A DNA stretch of 64,000 nucleotides, from NCBI GenBank assembly GCA_017400455.1, contig JAFPTC010000104.1, positions 27,643 through 91,642 of the forward strand, given 5' to 3'. A program made the translations under genes and the position numbers. Of the stretch, positions 9,308 to 16,420 are shown piece by piece. Under the pieces are notes generated by a model that saw nothing but the letters and a program-made list of their open reading frames with translations, had not been told where the DNA came from and searched no databases. This DNA comes from Prevotella sp. (GTDB lineage Bacteria > Bacteroidota > Bacteroidia > Bacteroidales > Bacteroidaceae). Position 1 is the first letter of the stretch. The number at the start of each line of letters is the position of its first letter.

Positions 9308-10552
9308 TTACTCATCTCTCATAGCATCGACAGGCTTGATGGCCATTGCTCTGGCTGCGGGAGCCAAACCGGCCAATACGCCCATGAGGCTGATGGCCAC
9401 GGCGGCGAGGATGGCCGTCCAGAAGTCTACTTGGAAGTGGGCGCTGACGATGCCGTCCTCGGTGTTGCCCATCTCCAGCATCTGGAGGATGAGCACGGCA
9501 AAGAGGATGCCGCTCATGCCCGCCACGAGGGTGAGCACGATGCTTTCGCTGATAATCTGTGATAGGATGTTGCGCGGCGTGGCGCCGATGGCGCGACGGA
9601 TGCCAATCTCTGTGGTGCGCTCGCGAACGGTGACCATCATGATGTTGCTCACGCCGATGGCACCGGCCAGCAGTGTGCCCAGACCCACAAGCCAGATGAG
9701 GAAGTTGACACCCGAGAACAGGTTGTCGAGCATCTGGAAGAGCACCTCGGTATTGAACACCATGATGCCCTGCTCGTCGGTTGGGTCAACGCTATGGGCG
9801 CGGGCAATGGTCTCGCGGATGCGGGGCGCCAGACCTGACATCACCACGCCCTTGCGGCCCGTGACGGCAATCATGTGAACGTCGCTACCCATGTTGTAGG
9901 TCTGCTGCATCAAGGTGATGGGCAGGAGCATGGTGGAGCCTGCTTCGCCACCGAAATTGATGTTCGACACGTTGAAATCGACGCCCACCACCTGATAGTA
10001 GATGGAGTCTACGCGTATGAAGCTGCCGCAGGGATCGCCGCCTTGCGGGAAAAGCTCTTTGTAGGTCTTCTTTCCTATGACGCATACCTTGCGCCGCTGG
10101 GCCAGGTCCATGTCGTTGAGGAAGCGGCCATAGCGCATCTTCGGTTCGTTCACTCGCTGGTAGTCGGGCTGCACGCCGTTGATGCCCACGCTGGTCTTAC
10201 GGTCGGCGAAATAGGCGGTGCCGCCATTGCTGAAGAGCACGGGGCTGATGACGTCGAGCTCGGGCACTCGCTGGCGCAGGCGCTCCACGTCCTTGTAGTT
10301 CATCTCCCACATGCGTCCCTTGCGGAAACCCTTGTAGGCCTTTGTGGTGGGTTGCGCCCAAATCATCGAGCTGTTGGTGGCGAAGCCCTCGAAGTTCTGG
10401 TTGAGCATCTCCTTCATGCCATTGCCGCCGCCAATGAGCGCCACCAGCATGAACACGCCCCAGAACACGCCGAAGCCCGTGAGAAAGCTTCTGGCCTTGT
10501 TGCGGGTCAGCGTGTCGAGTATTTCGCGGTAGGAGTCTATGTCTATGCGCAT
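9308..10552 (-). CDS. MacB-type ABC transporter permease (second copy)
   Basis: 414 aa with the MacB topology: an N-terminal TM helix (SFLTGFGVFWGVFMLVALIGGGNGM), a large periplasmic MacB_PCD domain (about 45-250) and three C-terminal TM helices of the FtsX domain (LIWLVGLGTLLAGAIGVSNIMMVTVRERTTEIGIRRAIGA...). It lacks a nucleotide-binding domain, so it must use the ATPase encoded at 11815-12474. It starts 1 bp after the stop of its paralogue. The two permeases probably form a heterodimer. Substrate unknown. Confidence 0.92.
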   Translation of the reverse strand: MRIDIDSYREILDTLTRNKARSFLTGFGVFWGVFMLVALIGGGNGMKEMLNQNFEGFATNSSMIWAQPTTKAYKGFRKGRMWEMNYKDVERLRQRVPELDVISPVLFSNGGTAYFADRKTSVGINGVQPDYQRVNEPKMRYGRFLNDMDLAQRRKVCVIGKKTYKELFPQGGDPCGSFIRVDSIYYQVVGVDFNVSNINFGGEAGSTMLLPITLMQQTYNMGSDVHMIAVTGRKGVVMSGLAPRIRETIARAHSVDPTDEQGIMVFNTEVLFQMLDNLFSGVNFLIWLVGLGTLLAGAIGVSNIMMVTVRERTTEIGIRRAIGATPRNILSQIISESIVLTLVAGMSGILFAVLILQMLEMGNTEDGIVSAHFQVDFWTAILAAVAISLMGVLAGLAPAARAMAIKPVDAMRDE

Positions 10553-10553
10553 G

Positions 10554-11831
10554 CTATTCTGCTCTTAATGCCTCGATAGGGCGTATTCGTGAAGCTTTGA
10601 ATGCCGGTATGAGCCCAGCGATGGTGCCGGCGATGACCATTACCAGCGTTGCCTCCACGCAGACGTCGATGCCCACGGTGGGGTTGCTGAACATGGTGGC
10701 CTTGAACAGGCCGGCGTCCACCTTGGTGTGACCCAGCGTGGCGTCCATCCACTCGTTGGCGCCGATGCCGAGCAGCATGCCGATGTAGCCGAAGAAGGTG
10801 GTGATGATGACGCTCTCGACGATGATGAGCCTGAGGATTCCCCATGGCTTGGCGCCGATGGCCTTGCGGATGCCGAACTCGTGGGTGCGTTCGCGCACGG
10901 TGATGAGCATGATGTTGCTCACGCCCACGATGCCGCTCAGCAGGGTGAAGAGGCCCACGATCCAGAGGGCGGTGCGGATGATGCCGATGCCCGTCTCCAT
11001 CTGCAGGTTCTGCGTGAAGCGGTTCCAGAGCCACACGGCGCTCTCGTCCTCGGGATGGGCCTGATGGGCCATGTTCAGCCGCTGGCGGTAGTCGGCCTCA
11101 AAGTCTTCGTTAGCCTGCTCCGTCGGCAGTCCGTGGAAGGTGAACTCTATGCGGCCGGCATCGTCGGTATTGGCACCGTAGATGCTCTTGATGGCGCTGT
11201 AGCTTGAGAAGACATTGGCGCGGCCGTTCTCCTGCTCCTTGTAGATGCCCACCACCTGGAAGGCCAGGCCGTCGAGGTTGACATAGCGGCCGATGAGGCG
11301 TTCTATTGGTTGCCGTGATACGGCAACAGACGGGGAGGCAAGCAGCTCCTCGGCCTGTTTGTTGCTCAGGACCAGCACCTTGCGCTTCTGGCGGATGTCG
11401 ATGTCGTTGATGAAACGGCCGTGGAGCATCTCCACCTTGTCTATCTTCGTGTGGTTAGGGTAGACGCCGCTCACCTCATTGTTGATGTATTGCTGGCCCA
11501 GGCTGATGGTGCCTTGCGTGCGGTATTGTGCGCCCACCTCGTCGATGTGGTTGGTAAACTCCTTTGCGGTGATGTCGATGTCGCTCTGGTGCAGCCTGAC
11601 CCTTCGTCCCTCCTTCAGCCCCTGATAGGCCTTCGACGTCTCGCCGCCGAAGACCACCATCGACGAGCTTAGGAAGCGGTCGCTCTGCTTCAGTTGTGCG
11701 TTGATGAGGCCGTTTCCGGCACCGAGCAGCACGATGAGCATGAAGATGCCCCACGCCACGGCAAAGCCCGTCAGCGAGGTGCGCAGCTTGTTGCGCCGTG
11801 CCGTCTGCCGGATTTCATTCAATAACTCCAT
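10554..11831 (-). CDS. MacB-type ABC transporter permease (first copy)
   Basis: 425 aa, same architecture as its neighbour: TM1 (LRTSLTGFAVAWGIFMLIVLLGAGNGL), a periplasmic domain, and the FtsX domain with GIVGVSNIMLITVRERTHEFGIRKAIGAKPWGIL. The EXG[IR]R[KR]AIGA motif after TM2 is the coupling region that contacts the ATPase. Its start overlaps the end of the ATPase gene by 17 nt, which suggests translational coupling. It is the heterodimer partner of the 9308-10552 product. Confidence 0.92.
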   Translation of the reverse strand: MELLNEIRQTARRNKLRTSLTGFAVAWGIFMLIVLLGAGNGLINAQLKQSDRFLSSSMVVFGGETSKAYQGLKEGRRVRLHQSDIDITAKEFTNHIDEVGAQYRTQGTISLGQQYINNEVSGVYPNHTKIDKVEMLHGRFINDIDIRQKRKVLVLSNKQAEELLASPSVAVSRQPIERLIGRYVNLDGLAFQVVGIYKEQENGRANVFSSYSAIKSIYGANTDDAGRIEFTFHGLPTEQANEDFEADYRQRLNMAHQAHPEDESAVWLWNRFTQNLQMETGIGIIRTALWIVGLFTLLSGIVGVSNIMLITVRERTHEFGIRKAIGAKPWGILRLIIVESVIITTFFGYIGMLLGIGANEWMDATLGHTKVDAGLFKATMFSNPTVGIDVCVEATLVMVIAGTIAGLIPAFKASRIRPIEALRAE

Positions 11832-12474
11832 CCTTTATTCTGATGATGCGGTTGGTCTGCTCGGCCACCGTGGGGTCGTGGGTGACGATGATTTGCGTGA
11901 TGTGCTCGCGAGCGTTCAGCTCCTTCAGCAGCTGCATCACCTCGACGCTGGTCTTCGAGTCGAGGGCACCGGTAGGCTCATCGGCCAGGATGATCTTTGG
12001 CTGCGTAATCAGCGCACGGGCTATGGCCACACGCTGCTTCTGGCCGCCGCTCAGCTCGTTGGGATAGTGGCTGGCCCAGTCCTTCAGCCCCAGGCGGTCC
12101 AGGTAGTCGAGCGCCAGCTGGTGGCGTTTCTTCCGCGAGACGCCCTGATAGAAGAGGGGCAGCTCAACGTTCTCCACAGCCGTCTTGAAGCTGATGAGAT
12201 TAAAGCTCTGGAAGATGAAGCCAATCATGTGGTTGCGATATTCGGCCGCCTTGCGTTCCGACAGGTTCCAGATGCGCACGCCCGCCAGCTCGTAGAGGCC
12301 GGAGTCGTAGTTGTCGAGGATGCCCAGGATGTTGAGCAACGTCGATTTTCCCGAGCCGCTGGCGCCCATGATGCTGACGAACTCTCCCTCGCTGATGTCG
12401 AGGTTGATGCCCTTCAGCACATGGAGCGGCTGCGCCCCCTGGTAGGTCTTGTTGATGTCTTGCAGGTGAATCAT
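11815..12474 (-). CDS. ABC transporter ATPase of the MacB/LolD family
   Basis: 219 aa, a single nucleotide-binding domain. Walker A is GASGSGKST, the Q-loop lies in GFIFQSFNLIS, the signature motif is LSGGQKQR, Walker B is IILADEPTGALD and the H-loop is IVTHD. All are intact. It energises the two permeases encoded downstream. First gene of the operon. The ATG at 12474 is the only sensible start (MIHLQDINKTYQG). It lies just 4 nt after a perfect -7 box, so the mRNA may be leaderless. Confidence 0.94.
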   Translation of the reverse strand: MIHLQDINKTYQGAQPLHVLKGINLDISEGEFVSIMGASGSGKSTLLNILGILDNYDSGLYELAGVRIWNLSERKAAEYRNHMIGFIFQSFNLISFKTAVENVELPLFYQGVSRKKRHQLALDYLDRLGLKDWASHYPNELSGGQKQRVAIARALITQPKIILADEPTGALDSKTSVEVMQLLKELNAREHITQIIVTHDPTVAEQTNRIIRIKDGVIE

Positions 12475-12478
12475 GGCG

Positions 12479-12486
12479 CAAAGGTA
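12479..12486 (-). promoter_or_regulatory. -7 element of the efflux operon
   Basis: TACCTTTG on the minus strand (complement of 12479-12486), with only 4 nt between it and the ATG at 12474. No TTTG is seen at -33. Transcription would start at or next to the A of the ATG. Confidence 0.55.
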
Positions 12487-12575
12487 GGAAGAAATACTTA
12501 TTTCCCGTTCTTTCTTTTGAAAAAAATAGAAATATTAGAATTATTTGTCAAATAATTAGACACTTGCGGTCTTTT

Positions 12576-12935
12576 TCACTGTTGCTGGTTCGACCATGCC
12601 TGCTCCACGTCGCCGATGCCGATGTCTAAGAGGCGCATCTGGCGGAACAGCTCGGGCAGCTGCTCCTGCAGGAAGGCCTGGCGGCGCTGCTGCAGAATCT
12701 GCTCGCGGGCGCCGGGCGTGACGTAGTAGCCCATGCCCCGCTTATTATATATAATGTTCGCACGTGCGAGCTGCTCGTAGGCTTTCACCGCCGTGTTGGT
12801 GTTCACCTCCAGGCTGACGGCATACTCGCGCACCGAGGGTATTCGGTCGTCGTCCTGATAGACCATGGCCAGTATCTCGTCTTCCAACCGGTCAGCCATT
12901 TGCTGGAAGATGGGCTTGTCGTTTGTAAACATCAT
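12576..12935 (-). CDS. GntR-family transcriptional regulator, YtrA type
   Basis: 119 aa from the ATG at 12935. An in-frame ATG at 12947 also exists, but 12935 gives the usual ATGA overlap with the preceding stop. It has an N-terminal winged helix (PIFQQMADRLEDEILAMVYQDDDRIPSVREYAVSLEVNTNTAVKAYEQLARANIIYNKRGMGYYV), the GntR signature, and a short helical C-terminal tail of about 45 residues, as in YtrA-type repressors that control ABC-2 operons. It is the last gene of the operon it probably represses. A perfect 9-bp inverted repeat at the operon promoter (14616-14639) is the likely operator. Confidence 0.9.
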   Translation of the reverse strand: MMFTNDKPIFQQMADRLEDEILAMVYQDDDRIPSVREYAVSLEVNTNTAVKAYEQLARANIIYNKRGMGYYVTPGAREQILQQRRQAFLQEQLPELFRQMRLLDIGIGDVEQAWSNQQQ

Positions 12936-13768
12936 AGGTTGAACCATTTATGCTGTACCACTTGCAGGCGGCTAAAGAGCCGGTAGCTGAGCCATACGTT
13001 CAGTGCGGTGAAGGCAAAGAGGAACACACTGACCCAGTTGAAGAATGTCGCGGGCATCATGTCCTTGAAGATGGGGCGGAGGAACTCTTCTATTTCCTTC
13101 TCGCCGATGAGCGTGCAAACGTAGAATATGATGGTGAAGAGCAGCAGGCCTCCGGCAAAGAGCGTCACATTAGTCCACACGAAGGGGCGCTTGCGGAAGA
13201 ACACGCCACCGAGCACGAACAGGCTGGTAGACCACAGGGTGAGGGCAGTGGGGAAGAGTGGGCCAAAGCTGATGGCATTTTCTATTTGTTCATCATATCC
13301 GTATGGAGAAATGTATCCGAAGAGGATGCCCAGTTCTGCCGTTATCTGGTCGTGGCCGGCTATCAGCTCTAAGAACATGCGCAGCCCCGTGGCAGCCAGC
13401 GCGGCCAGGTAGAGCACGATGAGCATGCCGATGCAGCAATAGATGATGCGTGCGATGAACTTCTCCAGGTTCGAGGCGGGCAGCATCAGTGCCGTGGTGC
13501 GCTGCTGCGTGGTGCGGGCGTTGCCCAGGATGCCGCTGGCATAGTAGGCGGCCATGAAGCCCAGTATGGCGGCGCAGGTGCCCATGCCGGCCATGGTGGC
13601 TGCGGGGCCCAGCCCGTGGTTGATGTCGAAGATGGTGAAGCACGAGAACAGTTGGATGGCCAGGAAGCCCACGGTGAAGGCGATGAAGGCGGTGATGATG
13701 CTCTTCTTCTCGCTCATGATGGTCCACTTCAGCACTTGCCAGAAGCGGTTGATATTAAAGATTTTCAT
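12932..13768 (-). CDS. ABC-2 type membrane protein (permease of the YtrA-type operon)
   Basis: 278 aa with six hydrophobic segments (at about 27-48, 58-78, 105-128, 180-198, 212-235 and 250-270 by eye). No catalytic motif is visible. Its position between an ABC-2-type ATPase gene (4-nt overlap) and a GntR regulator, plus the membrane profile, identifies it as the transporter's membrane part. These operons often respond to cell-envelope stress, but the substrate is unknown. Confidence 0.75.
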   Translation of the reverse strand: MKIFNINRFWQVLKWTIMSEKKSIITAFIAFTVGFLAIQLFSCFTIFDINHGLGPAATMAGMGTCAAILGFMAAYYASGILGNARTTQQRTTALMLPASNLEKFIARIIYCCIGMLIVLYLAALAATGLRMFLELIAGHDQITAELGILFGYISPYGYDEQIENAISFGPLFPTALTLWSTSLFVLGGVFFRKRPFVWTNVTLFAGGLLLFTIIFYVCTLIGEKEIEEFLRPIFKDMMPATFFNWVSVFLFAFTALNVWLSYRLFSRLQVVQHKWFNL

Positions 13769-14586
13769 TTTACAAGTCCTTTCGTTACGGCGTTAAACAA
13801 TAGTTCCAAGTTCACCAGCGTCTCGGCCTGACCGTCGTCGCGGCGGGCCATGACCAGATTGCCCTGCAGCGACGGCTCGGCATAGATGATGCTGTCGTCG
13901 AGCTGGCCGGGCATGCGCACCTCGAACACGAAGCGCTCGGTGATGTCGCTGATGCTGGCGTCCATCAGCAGCTCGCGCTCGGAAAGCATCAGCACGTGGT
14001 CGAGCAGCTGCTCCACGTCGTGCACCTGGTGGGTGCTGATGATGAGCGTGCGGTCGTCCTGCATGTTCTCGGTGATGACCTTGCGGAACTGGCTCTTCGA
14101 GGGGATGTCGAGGCCGTTCGTGGGCTCGTCCATCAGCAGCAGGTGCGTGTTAGCGGCCAGGGCGATGCTCATGTACACCTTCTTCTTCTGGCCCATTGAC
14201 AGGGCGTGGAGGTCCTTGATTTCACCCAGCTCGAAGGCCTCTAAGCAGCGGCCCAGCACCTCGCGGCTGAAGCGGGGGTAGAAGGGCTGGAGCAGCTCAA
14301 CGTAGCTGTTGAGCGACACGGCGGGCAGCTCGAACTCCTCTGACACAAGGAACATGTCGGCCAGCAGGTCGGCGGGTCTCTCCTGTGTTGCAACATTGTT
14401 GCAACATACTGAACCCTGCTGGGGCCTGAGCAGGCCGGCAATGAGGTAAAGGAGCGTGCTCTTGCCCGTTCCGTTCTTGCCCAGCAGCCCGTAGATGCGG
14501 TTCTCGGGCAGCTGAAGGCTGAAATTGCTAAACACCGGAAATTTCTGGCCGGGGTAGCGATAGCTGATGTTTTGAATCTGAATCAT
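13765..14586 (-). CDS. ABC transporter ATPase, ABC-2/YtrB-like
   Basis: 273 aa. Walker A is GLLGKNGTGKST, the signature is a degenerate ALSMGQKKKVYMS instead of LSGGQ, Walker B is LLLMDEPTNGLD and the H-loop is IISTHQ. LSxGQ variants with Met are common in the CcmA/YtrB group. A C-terminal accessory region of about 70 residues follows. It pairs with the membrane protein encoded next (overlap ATGA). First gene of an operon with a mapped promoter and operator. Confidence 0.92.
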   Translation of the reverse strand: MIQIQNISYRYPGQKFPVFSNFSLQLPENRIYGLLGKNGTGKSTLLYLIAGLLRPQQGSVCCNNVATQERPADLLADMFLVSEEFELPAVSLNSYVELLQPFYPRFSREVLGRCLEAFELGEIKDLHALSMGQKKKVYMSIALAANTHLLLMDEPTNGLDIPSKSQFRKVITENMQDDRTLIISTHQVHDVEQLLDHVLMLSERELLMDASISDITERFVFEVRMPGQLDDSIIYAEPSLQGNLVMARRDDGQAETLVNLELLFNAVTKGLVK

Positions 14587-14615
14587 GGTTTGTATATATT
14601 TTAAACTGTTGTCTT

Positions 14616-14639
14616 AGTGTACTACTCGATTAGTACACT
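14616..14639 (-). promoter_or_regulatory. Operator of the GntR/ABC operon
   Basis: Perfect inverted repeat AGTGTACTA-6 nt-TAGTACACT (14616-14624 and 14631-14639). It covers the predicted transcription start, immediately downstream of the -7 box. The size and position fit a YtrA-type GntR site, so autoregulation is inferred. Confidence 0.75.
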
Positions 14640-14640
14640 G

Positions 14641-14671
14641 CAAAGGTATGTATGTTTTTCCTTTTGGCAAA
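14641..14671 (-). promoter_or_regulatory. Promoter of the GntR/ABC operon
   Basis: On the minus strand, TTTG (14671-14668) and TACCTTTG (14648-14641) are spaced by 19 bp. The operator begins 2 bp downstream. Confidence 0.75.
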
Positions 14672-14730
14672 ATAAAAGGGGAAAAATCTTTCTTGCTTTA
14701 ACAAAATTTAAAACTGCGACCCCGTTTTTT

Positions 14731-14875
14731 CATGGGGCAGCGCCGCAGAAAAAAATCTCACGTGAGAAATTTTCACGGGAAGGCCTCCCAGAAAAAAATC
14801 TCACGTGAGAAATTTTCATGGGAAGGCCTCCCAGAAAAAAATCTCACGTGAGAAATTTTTGCGCGGCGCCTCGCC
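14731..14875. repeat. 43-bp palindrome array, locus B (3 units)
   Basis: TCTCACGTGAGA starts at 14756, 14799 and 14842, with an exact 43-bp period and AGGCCT-centred palindromes between. GC-rich caps (GCGCCGC on the left, GCGGCGCC on the right) close the array. It lies 3' of the NAD kinase gene (stop 14886, minus strand). Confidence 0.9.
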
Positions 14876-14885
14876 ACCGATGAAG

Positions 14886-15773
14886 CTACATGCGGGTGTC
14901 GGCTCCCCACATCATTTTTTCACGCAGGGTGGAGAAGTATCGCGTGTCGGGGCGCTTCACCACCTTCACCATGTAGGGGGCGCGGCTCAGGCGCAGCGTG
15001 GTGCCTTCGGGCATCTTGCTGGAGCGGCCGTCAATAGCCACGAGGAACGTGTGGCTGCGGCTGCTGACGGTAAGCTCCACCACGGCCGAGTCGGGAATGA
15101 CTATCGGGCGGACGTTCAGCGAGTGGGGAGCCACGGCCGTGAGCGAGAGGACGCCCGTGCGCGGCACGATGATGGGGCCGCCGTTTGAGAGCGAGTAGGC
15201 CGTTGAGCCGGTAGGCGTGGAAATGACCAGTCCGTCGGCCTGATAGGTGGTCAGGTAGTCGCCATTGATGCTGGTGCGGATGCTGATCATCGAGGCCGTG
15301 TCGCGTTTCAGTATGGCCACGTCGTTCAGGGCGCAGGGGCAACCGTCCAGTGGCTCGCCGTCGGTCTCTACCTGTATCAGGGCGCGGTCTTCCACCGAGT
15401 AGTCGCCACGGTAGAGGGCATCCAGCGCGGCGGGGAAGTCCTTGGCACTCACATCGGCCAGGAAGCCCAGACGGCCCATGTTCACGCCCAGGATGGGCGT
15501 CAGCCGGCTGCCCACCTGGCTGGCCGTGCGCAGAAGGGTGCCGTCGCCGCCCATGGAAATGGCGAAGTCAGCGCTGAACTGGCTGCCACAGAAGGTCTCC
15601 ATGCTGCCCGGGCCAATCAGCTCCGAGCAGCGCAGGAAGTCGCAATACTCTTCTTCTATCAGGATGCGGGCGCCCTTCTCCTCCAAGCAGGCCAGCACCT
15701 GGCGAATGGCGGCCGACTTCTCGTGCTGGTAGATGTTGCCAAAGAGGGCAAAAGTGAGGTTCGTCTGTGACAT
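14886..15773 (-). CDS. nadK: NAD kinase
   Basis: Phosphorylates NAD+ to NADP+ in the cytoplasm. 295 aa from the ATG at 15773 (MSQTNLTFALFGN). An upstream in-frame start at 15827 would overlap the divergent promoters and is rejected. Diagnostic motifs are GGDGTLLRTA (about 73-82), ALNDVAILKRD, and GLVISTPTGSTAYSLSNGGPII with the catalytic-site residues. The length is typical. It is divergent from the DJ-1 family gene, with overlapping promoters. Confidence 0.95.
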   Translation of the reverse strand: MSQTNLTFALFGNIYQHEKSAAIRQVLACLEEKGARILIEEEYCDFLRCSELIGPGSMETFCGSQFSADFAISMGGDGTLLRTASQVGSRLTPILGVNMGRLGFLADVSAKDFPAALDALYRGDYSVEDRALIQVETDGEPLDGCPCALNDVAILKRDTASMISIRTSINGDYLTTYQADGLVISTPTGSTAYSLSNGGPIIVPRTGVLSLTAVAPHSLNVRPIVIPDSAVVELTVSSRSHTFLVAIDGRSSKMPEGTTLRLSRAPYMVKVVKRPDTRYFSTLREKMMWGADTRM

Positions 15774-15810
15774 AATTGCTGGTTTTCTTTTCGGTGTGAA
15801 AAACTTTTCG

Positions 15811-15832
15811 TATATTTGCAGCTGCAAAAATA
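15811..15832. promoter_or_regulatory. Overlapping divergent -7 elements for nadK and the DJ-1 gene
   Basis: TATATTTG (15811-15818) reads rightward to the gene at 15851. TATTTTTG (complement of 15825-15832) reads leftward to nadK at 15773. Only 6 bp (CAGCTG) lie between the two boxes, so the polymerases would compete. The -33 elements are weak. Confidence 0.6.
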
Positions 15833-15850
15833 CTAATTTTATTTCAGACT

Positions 15851-16420
15851 ATGGCAAAAGTTTATATTTTTTTGGCTGATGGCTTTGAAGATGTCGAAGC
15901 CCTCATACCGGTTGACGTGCTGCGCCGAGGCGGCGTAGAGGTGGTGACCGTGAGCGTGATGGAGGAGAACATGCTGGTGGAGTCGGCCCACGGCGTGCAG
16001 ATGATGGCCGACGCACTGGTAGACGAGTGCTCGTTCGACGATGCCGACCTGCTGCTGCTGCCGGGTGGCATGCCAGGAGCCAGTAATCTATATAAATGTT
16101 CGCGTGTGCGCGAGGCAGTGACGGCCCAGGTCGAGGCGGGCCGCAAGGTGGCTGCCATCTGCGCCGCACCGGCCGTGGTGCTGGGCCAGATGGGCGTGCT
16201 CCGTGGCCACAAGGCTACCTGCTATCCTGGTTTCGAGCAGTTGTTGCAAGGGGCCGAGTACACAGGCGAGCTGTGCACCCACGACGGCAACATCATCACC
16301 GCCGAGGGACCGGCCGCAGCCTTCCCCTTCGCCTATAAGCTGCTGGCCCTGCTGACCGACCAGCCAACATCCGACCAAGTGGCCGTGGGCATGCGCTACG
16401 CCCACCTCATGGCTCGCTAA
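15851..16420 (+). CDS. DJ-1/PfpI family protein (YajL/ThiJ-like)
   Basis: 189 aa, the size of YajL/DJ-1. It shows the acidic residue near the start (ADGFEDVE), the nucleophile elbow with the reactive cysteine (VAAICAAPAVVLGQ, about residue 105) and the GxMPGA loop (LLPGGMPGASNLY). Proteins of this group act as oxidative-stress chaperones or glyoxalases. Which activity applies here cannot be told. It converges with the next gene and overlaps it by 4 nt at the stop codons. Confidence 0.9.
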   Translation: MAKVYIFLADGFEDVEALIPVDVLRRGGVEVVTVSVMEENMLVESAHGVQMMADALVDECSFDDADLLLLPGGMPGASNLYKCSRVREAVTAQVEAGRKVAAICAAPAVVLGQMGVLRGHKATCYPGFEQLLQGAEYTGELCTHDGNIITAEGPAAAFPFAYKLLALLTDQPTSDQVAVGMRYAHLMAR

